This document shows positions 1 to 7,884 of a DNA stretch of 15,611 bases, piece by piece. The notes under the pieces are model-generated. The model was not told where the DNA came from and searched no databases. It worked only from the letters and a program-made list of their open reading frames with translations. A program made the position numbers and the translations under genes. Source of the stretch: Jimgerdemannia flammicorona (Eukaryota > Mucoromycota > Endogonomycetes > Endogonales > Endogonaceae); contig RBNI01003559.1 in the NCBI GenBank assembly GCA_003990745.1, forward strand, positions 1-15,611. Direction: 5' to 3'. Position 1 is the stretch's first letter, and the number at the start of each line of letters is the position of its first letter.

Positions 1-165
1 AAAAAAAAAAGAGAGTTGGGGTGGTGGGTAATAGAGTGTCTTTCAAGTATAAAAGAATAGGAGGAGGCCCTCCTAGGGGGATTGGGTAGTGAGAGGAGAT
101 ACTGTAACTATATCTATAGACTTATAATAAATAGCAAAGTCCAAGTGACTATAAAAAAAAAAAAA
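1..165 (+). mobile_element. 3' end of a LINE-like element with poly(A) tail
   Basis: This is the terminal untranslated part of a non-LTR-type element, ending in a run of 13 A (153-165). It aligns throughout with the reverse complement of about 8496-8650. Shared landmarks are GAGAGTTGG near the start, a purine-rich middle, and the 3' terminus GTCCAAGTGACTATA followed directly by A's. The two copies differ mainly by transitions, for example AGCAAAG here against AGGCGGAG there. The window edge cuts the element, so its 5' end and target duplication cannot be seen. The A10 at the very start lies where the other copy has a G-run, so it may be mutated G's rather than a tail. Confidence 0.7.
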
Positions 166-1059
166 GGGCAATATTCTTACTAAGTTCAGGCTATTTTTAG
201 GCTAAAGCTCTACTGGCAGAAAGTCTCTAAGCTCTGAGATTGAGGTGCAGCTATCTGGCTTTAGTAGAGAGATCTCAGAGATAATTGATTCCTCTTTTTT
301 ATATAGGGTCTAGGGCTTTTATAAAATTGATGATATCTTCTATCTATCCTTGGTGAGTTGTATGTCTGATGAGAGCTAGAATGTCTTCTCTCAAATTGTA
401 GATCTTGAAAATCTTTCTTTCTAGTTTCTTGGTCTGGCTTTTTAGGATCTGGGTTCTGTTGTCACCTCTCTTTAGAGTGTAGACTATAATATCCTGGCTG
501 AGGTGAATCTTCTAATGTCTGCAGTCTCAGCAGTCTGGGTGTCTTTTATGGTTACAATATTCCATTGCTCTGAAATACTGCTCTCAGTTATTAATTTCTT
601 ATTACTTTGGAAATTAGTATCTATTTTGATCATAGACTAGAGAAAAAGTAGATAGGGGGTATACTTTTGTTCAGATGAAAAGGTCTTATCCTCTAGCTCA
701 ACTTTATAATACTATGGTTATTTCTTGGAAGATAGTTGACTGTGTGATTATGATTGGGAGTTCTGGTCTATGGAATCTCTGTTTTTCTTATTAATTCAGG
801 AGGTAGCACTAGTAATAATAGTCTTGGAGAGAGAGTGAAAGACCATTTGATGTAGACATCTTCCTAGCCAAAAGGCTTTTTTTTGATATATTTCTTACTT
901 TGGAACAATGGAGATTATACTGAGTCCTTCTTCAATATTCCAAGGGTCATTATCTTCAAGTAGTGTCCACTGAGAGTTATCTCAAGGAATGAGTTTGAGG
1001 ACCTCTTCTTCTTTAGATACTTCTTGTTCAGAAATCTTCTGTTTAGGAGTTGGATGATT
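166..1059 (-). pseudogene. 3' tail of old Gag-protease element A, unknown function
   Basis: On the minus strand this continues the coding remnant interrupted by the LTR element at 1060. Removing that element and one TGATT copy joins the two sides. The readable piece next to the junction (about 982-1059) is rich in Lys and Glu (KQKISEQEVSKEEEVLKLIP). It is followed by a Trp-containing stretch (NSQWTLLEDNDPWNIEEG). Around 320-500 a second piece can be read (RTQILKSQTKKLERKIFKIY...), which is basic and perhaps coiled-coil. I recognise no domain. No reverse transcriptase motif was found, although RT would normally follow the protease of a Ty3/gypsy element. Many in-frame TAA/TAG/TGA codons make it non-functional. 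The assignment to element A rests on strand, position and the target duplication. Confidence 0.5.
1055..1059. repeat. Target-site duplication, left copy (TGATT)
   Basis: TGATT directly precedes the LTR start at 1060 and is repeated exactly after the other LTR at 7450-7454. A 5-bp duplication is usual for Ty3/gypsy integrases. Confidence 0.9.
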
Positions 1060-1417
1060 TGTAAGAGGGTTGCTTTTTAAGGTAACCATTACGTAGTTCT
1101 GGAAGGGTTTTCTGGAAGTTCTGGATATTCTGGAAGACCGTTTTCTTATGGTCAAGATCAATTTTGTATGGAGTATATCCTCTACACTTATTGATTTCAA
1201 GATCGGGTTGACGTCTCAACCAAAGTCCTTTTTTGGACTAGTTCTGGATGTTCAGGATTTTTTATATTTCAGAAAGTTCAAGAAACTAAGACCAGCTTAG
1301 TTGAATTAGCATATCGCTGCAGACAATACCCAATTAGGAAATTTCGTGATAGGGTTAGGAGTGGGACCTAATGGGGAGCAGATTTACTTAAGAGTGGTTT
1401 GTGGGTTATTAAATAGG

Positions 1418-1423
1418 TTTATT
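1418..1423 (-). promoter_or_regulatory. Candidate polyadenylation signal AATAAA in 3' LTR
   Basis: The minus strand reads AATAAA about 140 bases downstream of the TATA-like box. This is where the R region of an LTR would end. The same hexamer is kept in the other LTR at 6309-6314. Confidence 0.5.
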
Positions 1424-1555
1424 TGCTATTCATGATATTGCTATACTAGGAGTAGTTGTGTAAAGGGATATTGTGGGGAAGTGCTCAGGAGTTGTGTTCA
1501 GATTGTTCAGGTCAAGTCTGTTCGAGTCTGAGATTCTGAGGTCTGGGGGAGGGGA

Positions 1556-1563
1556 TATTTATA
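1556..1563 (-). promoter_or_regulatory. TATA-like box in 3' LTR (TATAAATA)
   Basis: The minus strand reads TATAAATA about 1 kb into the LTR, followed by a C-rich stretch. A start of transcription some 25-30 bases further would give a U3 of about 1 kb and an R-U5 of about 470 bases. The box is identical in the other LTR (6446-6453). This is inferred from sequence only. Confidence 0.5.
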
Positions 1564-1779
1564 CTAGTGAGGGGCTATCTGGACTATGCTAGATATAGAT
1601 GTAGCACTAAGTGCTTTGCTGAGTCAGAATGCAGTCATGTAGTATAAGAGTGATCTGATATATCAAGAGATTGTCTGACTGCTGAGTCAGTTCACAGTTA
1701 TGTCATATAAGGCTAATCTAACTATACTATGACTGCTAAGCTATTTATAGATTTTAGATGCTGTCTGGATAGTCTTTGA

Positions 1780-1860
1780 TGACATCACTATTGATGACAT
1801 CATCACTGGCAAAGTCTGAGCAGTTTTCTGACTTCTGACATCATCAGTTTCAAGATGTCA
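1780..1860. promoter_or_regulatory. Cluster of CRE/ATF-like octamers in U3 of 3' LTR
   Basis: TGACATCA occurs three times (1780-1787, 1795-1802, 1836-1843), with a near match AGATGTCA at 1853-1860. The cluster lies about 220-300 bases upstream of the TATA-like box. TGACATCA is one CpG-decay step from TGACGTCA, the palindromic bZIP (CREB/ATF) site. The matching sites in the other LTR read TGATATCA, TGATATCA and TGACATCA (6670, 6685, 6726). An enhancer role is inferred. Confidence 0.4.
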
Positions 1861-2559
1861 TCACTTCTATCTCTTGCAAGATTAAAGCTGTTCTTGGTGG
1901 CAGTGGTTGTACAAGGATAACAGGTCTTGGTTCTCTTTTTTTTTGGTCTGCTGGTGCATTTGCGAGGACTGGCCATTCTTGTCTAGGGCGAGGGCTCCCA
2001 ATGTCATGGCTGGGGGTTTGAACCTCTCGGAAATAATATTTTCTGTAATCTGAGACAATTTCTAGTAGTAATATCTGTCACGTAGATAGCTTGAGATTGG
2101 TTTCGACATTGTCGGCTTTCTTGAGTTCAGATGAAGCATCCGTCACTCTCCAACAGAGATGACACAGATAGAGCAAACAGAGTTGTTCAAATGCATTTTG
2201 CTTCTGCTAAGTAATGAGGTCTTATATAGTTGCAGTGTATCTTAGTCTTGAGTTGATAAGTACAGTTTGTGAATCTTTTGGTAGATGAGATAGGGTTCTT
2301 CTTATCTCAATTTGAGTTTGGTACTTTTGGTTTTCTTTTATAATATTATAGTACACCAAACTAGTTATAGTGGTTCAGAGTCAGTCTTATGGTTGTAGTA
2401 CTTTTTCTAGTATTCTTGTATCTTGGCAGTGGGTTCTTGTGCTTGCTGGCATATTTCGTATAACCAGATGATCTCTTGTTTTATAGTCTCACATGTGGTT
2501 TCCAAATTAGTTCTGAGGATGCCATGCGATTTTGGTGGCTTGGATATTGTGTACTTACA

Positions 2560-2573
2560 ACTCTCCCCTTCTT
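2560..2573 (-). other. Polypurine tract of element B
   Basis: On the minus strand AAGAAGGGGAGAGT lies directly before the 3' LTR start TGTAAG. It is purine-only except for its last base, which is the standard position for priming plus-strand DNA synthesis. Confidence 0.85.
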
Positions 2574-2740
2574 AGCTTTCAATGTCCTCATCAGAGCCTT
2601 CTAATTTGTTCTGGTGTTGTTGTACCATTTGGATGGTTCTTGTGGCTGTGTTTGTTGAGGATTTGTTCAACTTTGTATTCTTCTTGGTCATTAATAATGA
2701 CAGATATAGGTGGTTCTGTGGTTCGGTTCAGAAATGTGTC
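2572..2740 (-). pseudogene. Chromodomain remnant of a chromovirus-type Pol C-terminus
   Basis: The protease frame continues past its TGA (2741-2743) into sequence typical of the region after integrase in fungal chromoviruses. A Pro-rich lead (NRTTEPPISVI) is followed by an acidic -EEY-VEQIL- stretch (NDQEEYKVEQILNKHSHK), which matches the first strand of a chromodomain. The second half, normally with aromatic W and Y residues, is not readable. The frame changes, and a short acidic tail (EGSDEDIES) ends at a TAA just before the polypurine tract. In intact chromoviruses this domain guides integration to marked chromatin. Here it shows that the element derives from a full chromovirus by loss of RT, RNase H and integrase, with the junction near 2740-2760. 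Confidence 0.6.
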
Positions 2741-3400
2741 TCAGACTTTCTGGAGTAGTGGTCTAACATGGCTGTCAACTTTGGAAAAGTCTTCTTTAGA
2801 GTTCTCGGGTTCTCCTTTGGATGGATAGATGGAAATAGCAAAGAGAGGGCATTTCTGAGCCAATTTCTTGAGTTGTAGCTTGTTAATGTGAGTGATCTTT
2901 GGTCCAGAGTCACTAGAGTTGAGTGGGTCCTTTTTGCCTTGCAATTTGAAGTTATGGCATCCTTTCTTGATGGTCAGAGAATGGTTTACCCAATCGATCA
3001 TGGGGTTCTCCTGTTTCAACCATGGGGTTCTAAGAATAATTTCATTGTCAGGAAGTGGTACGATCTGGAGGGTAACATGTACTTGGTAGTCACTAATTCG
3101 GAAGGGTAGATTGCAGACTTCCTTGCTGATGACATGTGAGGTTCCATCAGCTGTGGCAACTGCTTGAGTTTGTTGTACTGGAGAGGTAAAGATCTTGAGT
3201 CTGTTGGCTGTTTCTTTATTGATAAAGTTGCCTGAGGCACTGCTGTCTATCATAATCTTAACAGGTGCTTGATTGACAAAAGCTTTAAGTGTAAGCAGTT
3301 TGTCTGATCCAATGGTGGTGATTTCAGTTGTAGGAGCTTTTCTTCTGTTGGTTCTTCTTTGAGCCAGTTCATTGATATAAGAGAAGCAATCATCAATCAT
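2741..3400 (-). pseudogene. Ty3/gypsy retropepsin (aspartic protease) of element B
   Basis: The reading is 219 codons, beginning at an ATG that lies after an in-frame TGA. The real polyprotein would have continued from the dUTPase, since dUTPase motif 5 is in this same frame. A single retropepsin domain spans about residues 30-140. The active-site segment is IMIDSSASGNFI, followed by the flap region and then IILRTPWL..NPMIDW, the family's conserved end (usually ILGxxWL..NPxIDW). As an obligate dimer it would cleave Gag. The catalytic D[ST]G is DSS here: GGT became AGT through G-to-A in a CpG context, so activity is probably lost. Normally a linker and reverse transcriptase would follow; instead about 60 residues lead to a stop and the chromodomain fragment. 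The family call is secure; current function is very unlikely. Confidence 0.88.
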
Positions 3401-3517
3401 TCAGGAAGAGTACATTCCAATGCCATGAGGGCATTGGCCACTTGGTACATATCCATCTTTGATTTTCTTGTAGAATTGTTCTTCTTTGTTTATGGTAGGT
3501 TGGACTGGGGTCTTATT

Positions 3518-3927
3518 CGATGAGCCAAATCCTTTGGATCCTTAGATGGTGGGCAGTAGTTCAGAGACTTCCTTGACTATCAGGGTTGACTCGTTTTTTC
3601 AAATAGGATCTGGACAATACAGAATCCAATGGGAATCTTAAAGAGTGTCCAACTGTGGTTTCGGATGAGGACAATAATTTTGCCTGTGTAATCTTTGTCA
3701 ATGACTCCTCCTTCTACTGAGAGTCCTTTCAATGCTAGGCTGCTGCGACAGCATATTCTTCCAACATGTCCTTCAGGAATTTGGATACTGATTCCTGTGT
3801 AGACTTGCTTAACTTCTCGGTTAGAGACTGTAGCTTCTTTGGCTACATACAGGTCATATCCAGCTGCTTTTTGACTTCCTTTGGTTGGGGCCTTGGCAGT
3901 TTGTCTTAACTTGACAAAGTCTAGTGT
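3518..3927 (-). pseudogene. Retrotransposon-encoded trimeric dUTPase domain (five motifs)
   Basis: All five motifs of the trimeric dUTPase fold can be read in order. Motif 1 is AAGYDLY (3841-3867), motif 2 is RSSLALKG (within 3721-3762), motif 3 is GVIDKDYTGKI with its Asp and Tyr (3676-3708), motif 4 is IGFCIVQILF (3601-3630), and motif 5 is KGFGSS (3518-3541). The N-terminus (TLDFVKLRQTAKAPT) also fits. The enzyme hydrolyses dUTP to dUMP and keeps uracil out of new DNA, which would matter when reverse transcription takes place with high dUTP. It follows the zinc knuckle in the same frame. Motif 5 lies in the -1 frame, shared with protease; the change falls at an A6 run (3594-3599), and a one-base loss from A7 would explain it. 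Motif 4 usually has an acidic residue and Arg where this reads F-C. In-frame TGA and TAA codons make it a pseudogene. Confidence 0.88.
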
Positions 3928-5926
3928 TCTGGTGGTCAGGTTGTTGAGGTGGTACAGAGTAGTAACAGTTGCTCGTATTGCTGTTCAGGGTTTTCAGTTA
4001 GGGCAGGCACTGGCCATGTGTCCTGTCTTTCGGCAATAGAAGCATGCTCCACTTCTTCTAAGTTTGTTCCTTTTGCCTTCAGTGAGTTTCTTGAAGGTAC
4101 TTGGCTAGGTGGGTTCATGATTTCTGGGTGTCTATGAAGTGGATATTGAGGGAGCTCAGGATGCTTCATGCTTGGGTTCTTCTTTCTTGGTCCAAGTCTT
4201 TTCCTTGTTGTTGAATTGTCTTCGGAGCAGAATTGGTCCAGCTGTTAAGATTCGCTTGACCATAGTCTTGATTCTTGCCAGGCACCATGGTTAGTGATTA
4301 CAACCAACTAGACATCCTTGTTCTTGGATTTTTCTAGTAAGCCATTCAGGCAGGGCATCAAATAAATGATCTGCTCTTGTACCATTTCATGCTTCATCAT
4401 TGGCAATATATCCTAGGCCAACAGTGTTCAGAAGTGACTTAAGTTTTGTACAGAAGGTTTCGAATTCCTCCTTGCCATGTATATCGAATTTGAGATTGTG
4501 GAGTTTTACTCGAGATTTAGCGATCATGGTTTCGCTGTGATATTGAGCAATCATAAGTTGTTTAAGTCCAGGGGCTGCAGGATGGGCTCTATATCCTGGG
4601 GCATTGTTTGCTGTATTCTGAGCAACTACTGCAGGTCGGGTGTCCCATGTAAGGGGTTTTTTAGGAAGGGTTTGCCACCATTCTTCAGCAGGTCCTCGAA
4701 GAATATAACAACTCAGTGGACATAGGCTGTAGTGGTAGCAAAGAGTTGTTCCAGAGTGTGGTCTTGATTGTTTGTCAGAACATGGTCAGCGACTTGCTCA
4801 TTGGTCCATTGATTGGCTTCAAAGTTGGTGTCAACTATACTAATGAAGCTTTGTACTTCTTGTGCAGTACCATTGAAGGTAGGTAGACTCAGATTTTTTG
4901 TAGGTCAGGTCTGTTCGACTAAGGCAGTAATGGTTGCTGCCATTATAGCTACCTGGGCTGTGAGGTCTAGGATCTGTTGGTTTGCCATGTTGTTTACTGG
5001 AGGCTATTGGACTGCTGGTATTGGTGTTACTGGTACTACTTGAGGTACTGGTGTAGAGTGTGATGGGGTTCTTTGGGTCTGTATAAGTTGCTGGAGTGAT
5101 AGTTGTGGGTCTGGAGTAAGGGCTTGATAGATAGCTGTCTGTTGCTGTGTAGGTGTGTTCTGTCCTGATGGAGATGTGTTTTCTTCAGTGGTGTATTTGG
5201 GATCGAATTCACTGAGATACTCCTTCTCTTCTTCGGTTTGGTCCATATGTAATTGGGTTTGCTCGACATCAAAGTAGACAGAATCAGTTGTATATCTGAT
5301 TTCAGATGGACTTAAATCAAAGTCAAGTTCTGGTTCAGTATTGGTTTTAGATTCAGGTAGGGCTGTAGTAGAGCCTGCTTCAGGTTCAGGGTCAGGTAGT
5401 TGATGAAGAGTTTCTCTTGCTTCTTCCTTAAGGATATGGTGGGCCTTGCTGTTCTGAAATCAGTAATATAATGCAGTCCTGGTCCTGGTATGGTGAAAGT
5501 TGGTAGAGTTGAGCCACTTGGCTACAGAGACTTGAACTTCATGAGGAACTAAGACTAGAAAGACTGCTGCGGATTGTCCTAGGTTGCTCGGGTTTGTGGA
5601 GCTGACAAAACTCTGGTTGAGGAGAGTAAAGAAGGCTTCTATAAGACCTTCTTCATCTTGACTTGCTGGGTGTAGGGCAAGGAGTTTGGTGAATAGGGTT
5701 TTGCCTATTTGCTGGTTTAATCAGAGTACTTTTTTCTTTGAATGAAGTTTGTCCCACTTGTTGCAGGTATGGAGGTCAAATTGTCCTTGTATGTCAGGTT
5801 CAATTCTCTCCAGATTGTTAGATGGTTCAGGATAAATTTCAGTTCAGAGGTTGGGCTTTATATCAACTTGTAGAAATTCACAGAAGGATATATAGCAGGG
5901 TGAGGAAGCATCTTGAAGTGGAATTG
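3928..5926 (-). pseudogene. Gag polyprotein of element B with CCHC zinc knuckle
   Basis: Gag packages the RNA and forms the virus-like particle. From about 5926 to 5004 one frame is readable, broken only by TGA at 5841 and 5721, TGA at 5460 and TAG at 5001. The true start cannot be fixed. This leader includes a KTLFTKLL-type helical part, an acidic stretch (DPEPEAG, EPELDFDLSPSE) and a Pro/Gln/Thr-rich linker. A capsid-like region follows (LSLPTFNGTAQEVQSFI...). The frame then shifts near 4715 into GPAEEWWQTLP and a helical C-terminal half (VKLHNLKFDI..FETFCTKLKSLL..LPEWLTRKIQ). The zinc knuckle CFYCRKTGHMASAC (4003-4044) has intact CX2CX4HX4C spacing and is preceded by basic residues. The same frame runs on through two TGA codons into the dUTPase. 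Most stops are TGA, as expected from CGA by CpG decay. Confidence 0.82.
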
Positions 5927-5948
5927 GATTGTAAACCACTGCTACCAA
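5926..5948 (-). other. Primer-binding site of element B, initiator-Met-tRNA-like
   Basis: Three bases after the 5' LTR ends, the minus strand reads TGGTAGCAGTGGTTTAC. TGGTAGC is complementary to the GCUACCA 3' end of eukaryotic initiator tRNA-Met. TGGTAGCAG-GG agrees with the longer acceptor sequence known from animals except for one base. Position and TGG start are standard. The tRNA identity is inferred and needs the host's own tRNA sequence. Confidence 0.65.
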
Positions 5949-6308
5949 GTTGTAAGAGGGTTGCTTTTTAGGGTAACTGTTACATAGTTCTGGAAGGGTT
6001 TTCTGGAAGTTCTGGATATTCTGGAAGACCGTTTTCTTATGATCAAGATCAATTTTGTATAGAGTACGTCCTCTACACTTATTGATTTCAAGATCAGGTT
6101 GACATCTCAACCAAAGTCCTTTTTCAGACTAGTTCTGGATGTTCAGGATTTTCTGTATTTCAGGAAGTTCAAGAAACTAAGATCAGCTTAGTTGAATTGG
6201 CATATTGCTGCAGACAATACCCAATTAGGAAATTTCGTAACAGGGTTAGGAGTGGGACCTAATGGAGAGCAGATTTACTTAAAAGTGGTTTGTGGGTTAT
6301 TAAATAGG

Positions 6309-6314
6309 TTTATT
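6309..6314 (-). promoter_or_regulatory. Candidate polyadenylation signal AATAAA in 5' LTR
   Basis: Matches the hexamer at 1418-1423 in the partner LTR. It marks the likely R/U5 neighbourhood. Confidence 0.45.
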
Positions 6315-6445
6315 TGCTATTCATGATATTGCTATACTAGGAGTAGTTGTGTGAAGGGATATTGTGGGGAAGTGCTAGGAGTTGTGTTCAGATTGTTCAG
6401 ATCAAGTCTGTTCAAGTCTGAGATTCTGAGGTCTGGGGGAGGGGA

Positions 6446-6453
6446 TATTTATA
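6446..6453 (-). promoter_or_regulatory. TATA-like box in 5' LTR (TATAAATA)
   Basis: Identical to the box at 1556-1563. In the 5' LTR this is the one that would direct transcription of the element, with Gag starting some 500 bases further downstream. Confidence 0.5.
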
Positions 6454-7449
6454 CTAGTGAGGGGCTATCTGGACTATACTAGATATGGATGTAGCACTAA
6501 GTGCTTTGCTGAGTCAGAATGCAGTCATGTAGTACAAGGGTGATCTGACATGTCAAGAGATTGTCTGACTGCTGAGTTAGTTCACAGTCATATCATATAA
6601 GGCTAATCTAACTATACTATGACTGCTAAGCTATTTATAGGTTTTAGATGCTGTCTGGATAGTCTTTGATGATATCACTATTGGTGATATCATCACTGGT
6701 AAAGTCTGAGCAGTTTTCTGACTTCTGACATCATCAGTTTCAAGGTGTCATCACTTCTATCTCTTGCAAGATTAAGGCTGTTCTTGGTGGTGGTGGTTGT
6801 ATAAGGATAACAGGTCTTGGTTCTCTTTTTTTTTGGTCTGCTGGCGTATTTGTGAGGACTGGCCATTCTTGTCTAGGGCGAGGGCTCCCAATGTTGCGGC
6901 TGGGGGTTTGAATCTATCAGAAATGATATTTTCTGTAATCCGAGACAATTTCTAGTAGTAATATCTGTCACGTGGATGGCTTGAGATTGGTTTCGATGTT
7001 GTTGGCTTTCTTGAGTTCAGATGAAGTGTCTATCACTCTCCAATGGAGGTGATACAGATAGAGTGAATGGAGTTGTTCAAATGTATTTTGCTTCTGCTAA
7101 GTAATGAGGTCTTGTATAGTTGCAGTGTATCTTGGTCTTGAGTTGATAAGTACAGTTCATGAACCTTTTGGTAGATGAGATAGGGTTCTTCTTATCTCAA
7201 TTTGAGTTTGGTACTTTCAGTTTTCTTTTGTAATATTACAGTATACCAAACTAGTTATAGTGGTTCAGAGTCAGTCTTATGGTTGTAGTACTTCTTCTAG
7301 TATTCTTGTATCTTGGTGGTGGGTTCTCATACTTGCTGGTATATTTCGTGTAACCAGATGATCTCTTGTTTTGTAGTCTCACATGTGGTTTCCAAATTAG
7401 TTCTGAGGATACCATGCAATTTTGGTGGCTTGGAGGTTGTGTACTTACA

Positions 7450-7454
7450 TGATT
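7450..7454. repeat. Target-site duplication, right copy (TGATT)
   Basis: An exact repeat of 1055-1059, immediately after the LTR terminus CTTACA. Confidence 0.9.
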
Positions 7455-7884
7455 CTTGACCCCAGATTGCTTATACTTCTACAGCTTTGGCTATAGGTGT
7501 TTCTGGAATATGTCTGTATTTCTTCTTCCTTCTTCTGCACTCAGAACAGACTATGCTAGATGAATTCCTTGTCTCAATGATCTTGGAGGAGTGCTCAGGA
7601 CACTTGTGTCTTTTGAGGCAGGTGAGACATCCTTTGATCTGTCCTACAATAGTTCTGATTGTGATAAAGATAGTATTCCTGGCCTATATATTATCTTCTG
7701 ATCAGTCATTTACTAGATTGATTTGGGGATTAAGTCTGATATCATTTCTATCTTCAGATTCTTCTTTCTCTTCTATAGTAGACTCTTTACTACTGGTATA
7801 TTCTTCTTAGATAGTGACCTCCTTCTTTTTCTTTGATTGCTCATAGCTAGTTACTTTAACTCTATACTTATTGTCTCAGTAGTC
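7455..7884 (-). pseudogene. Cysteine-rich segment downstream of protease in element A
   Basis: The minus-strand remnant after the retropepsin begins with a Lys/Glu-rich, probably disordered linker (SKKKKEVTI, STIEEKEESEDR). It then reads GCLTCLKRHKCPEH, a 14-residue spacer, and CSECRRRKK (about 7520-7632). The pattern CX2C-X5-CX2H-X14-CX2C followed by RRRKK could bind zinc and nucleic acid. It is neither the usual CCHC knuckle nor the HHCC of integrase, and I do not recognise it. One frame stays open from the first Cys to past RRRKK, which is notable in such decayed sequence. Element B inserted about 65 bases downstream of the RRRKK codons. In a normal Ty3/gypsy element reverse transcriptase should start in this region; none is seen. 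Confidence 0.5.

Larger units (their letters stand above)
1060..2559 (-). repeat. 3' LTR of element B
   Basis: This 1500-bp direct repeat pairs with 5951-7449 at a constant offset of 4890-4891. One single-base gap (CTCAGG against CTAGG, near 1488) accounts for the length difference. The termini TGTAAG and CTTACA are inverted repeats of each other and include the canonical TG...CA. Differences from the other LTR are nearly all transitions and often sit where one copy has CA and the other TG. The LTR is long for a fungal Ty3/gypsy element. Confidence 0.95.
1060..7449 (-). mobile_element. Complete LTR retrotransposon B (Gag-dUTPase-protease, no RT)
   Basis: This is a 6.39-kb Ty3/gypsy-type element on the minus strand with two near-identical LTRs (1060-2559 and 5951-7449). 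Both start TGTAAG and end CTTACA, and TGATT flanks the whole unit. The internal region is only about 3.4 kb. In coding order it holds a primer-binding site, a long Gag with CCHC knuckle, a five-motif dUTPase, a retropepsin, a chromodomain fragment and a polypurine tract. Reverse transcriptase, RNase H and integrase are absent; protease runs almost straight into the sequence that should lie downstream of integrase. The intact ends and duplication show that it integrated normally, presumably with enzymes supplied in trans. The coding region is now dead, with about 16 stops (mostly TGA) and at least two frame changes. It inserted into the coding remnant of element A. Confidence 0.93.
5951..7449 (-). 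repeat. 5' LTR of element B
   Basis: This 1499-bp repeat is the partner of 1060-2559, with the same TGTAAG/CTTACA termini. In the minus orientation it is the 5' LTR and would drive transcription of the internal region. It keeps the TATA-like box and AATAAA. It retains CpG at some positions where the other LTR has TG or CA, and the reverse also occurs. Confidence 0.95.

Noticed and set aside
3594..3600. A AAA AAC, the canonical -1 slippery heptamer, at the frame change in dUTPase
   Set aside because: In the Gag frame the codons are GAA AAA ACG, so the heptamer is out of phase for tandem slippage. A lost A is simpler. Kept only as a low-interest finding.
5844..6110. Minus-strand ORF crossing from LTR into the internal region
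   Set aside because: It runs through the LTR end and primer-binding site. Only its last part, after about 5926, shares the Gag frame, so its ATG in the LTR is not a likely protein start.
7487..7810. Plus-strand open frame of 107 codons with hydrophobic stretches
   Set aside because: It lies opposite the cysteine-rich remnant of element A. The apparent membrane segments come from T-rich sequence, and no domain or start context supports it.
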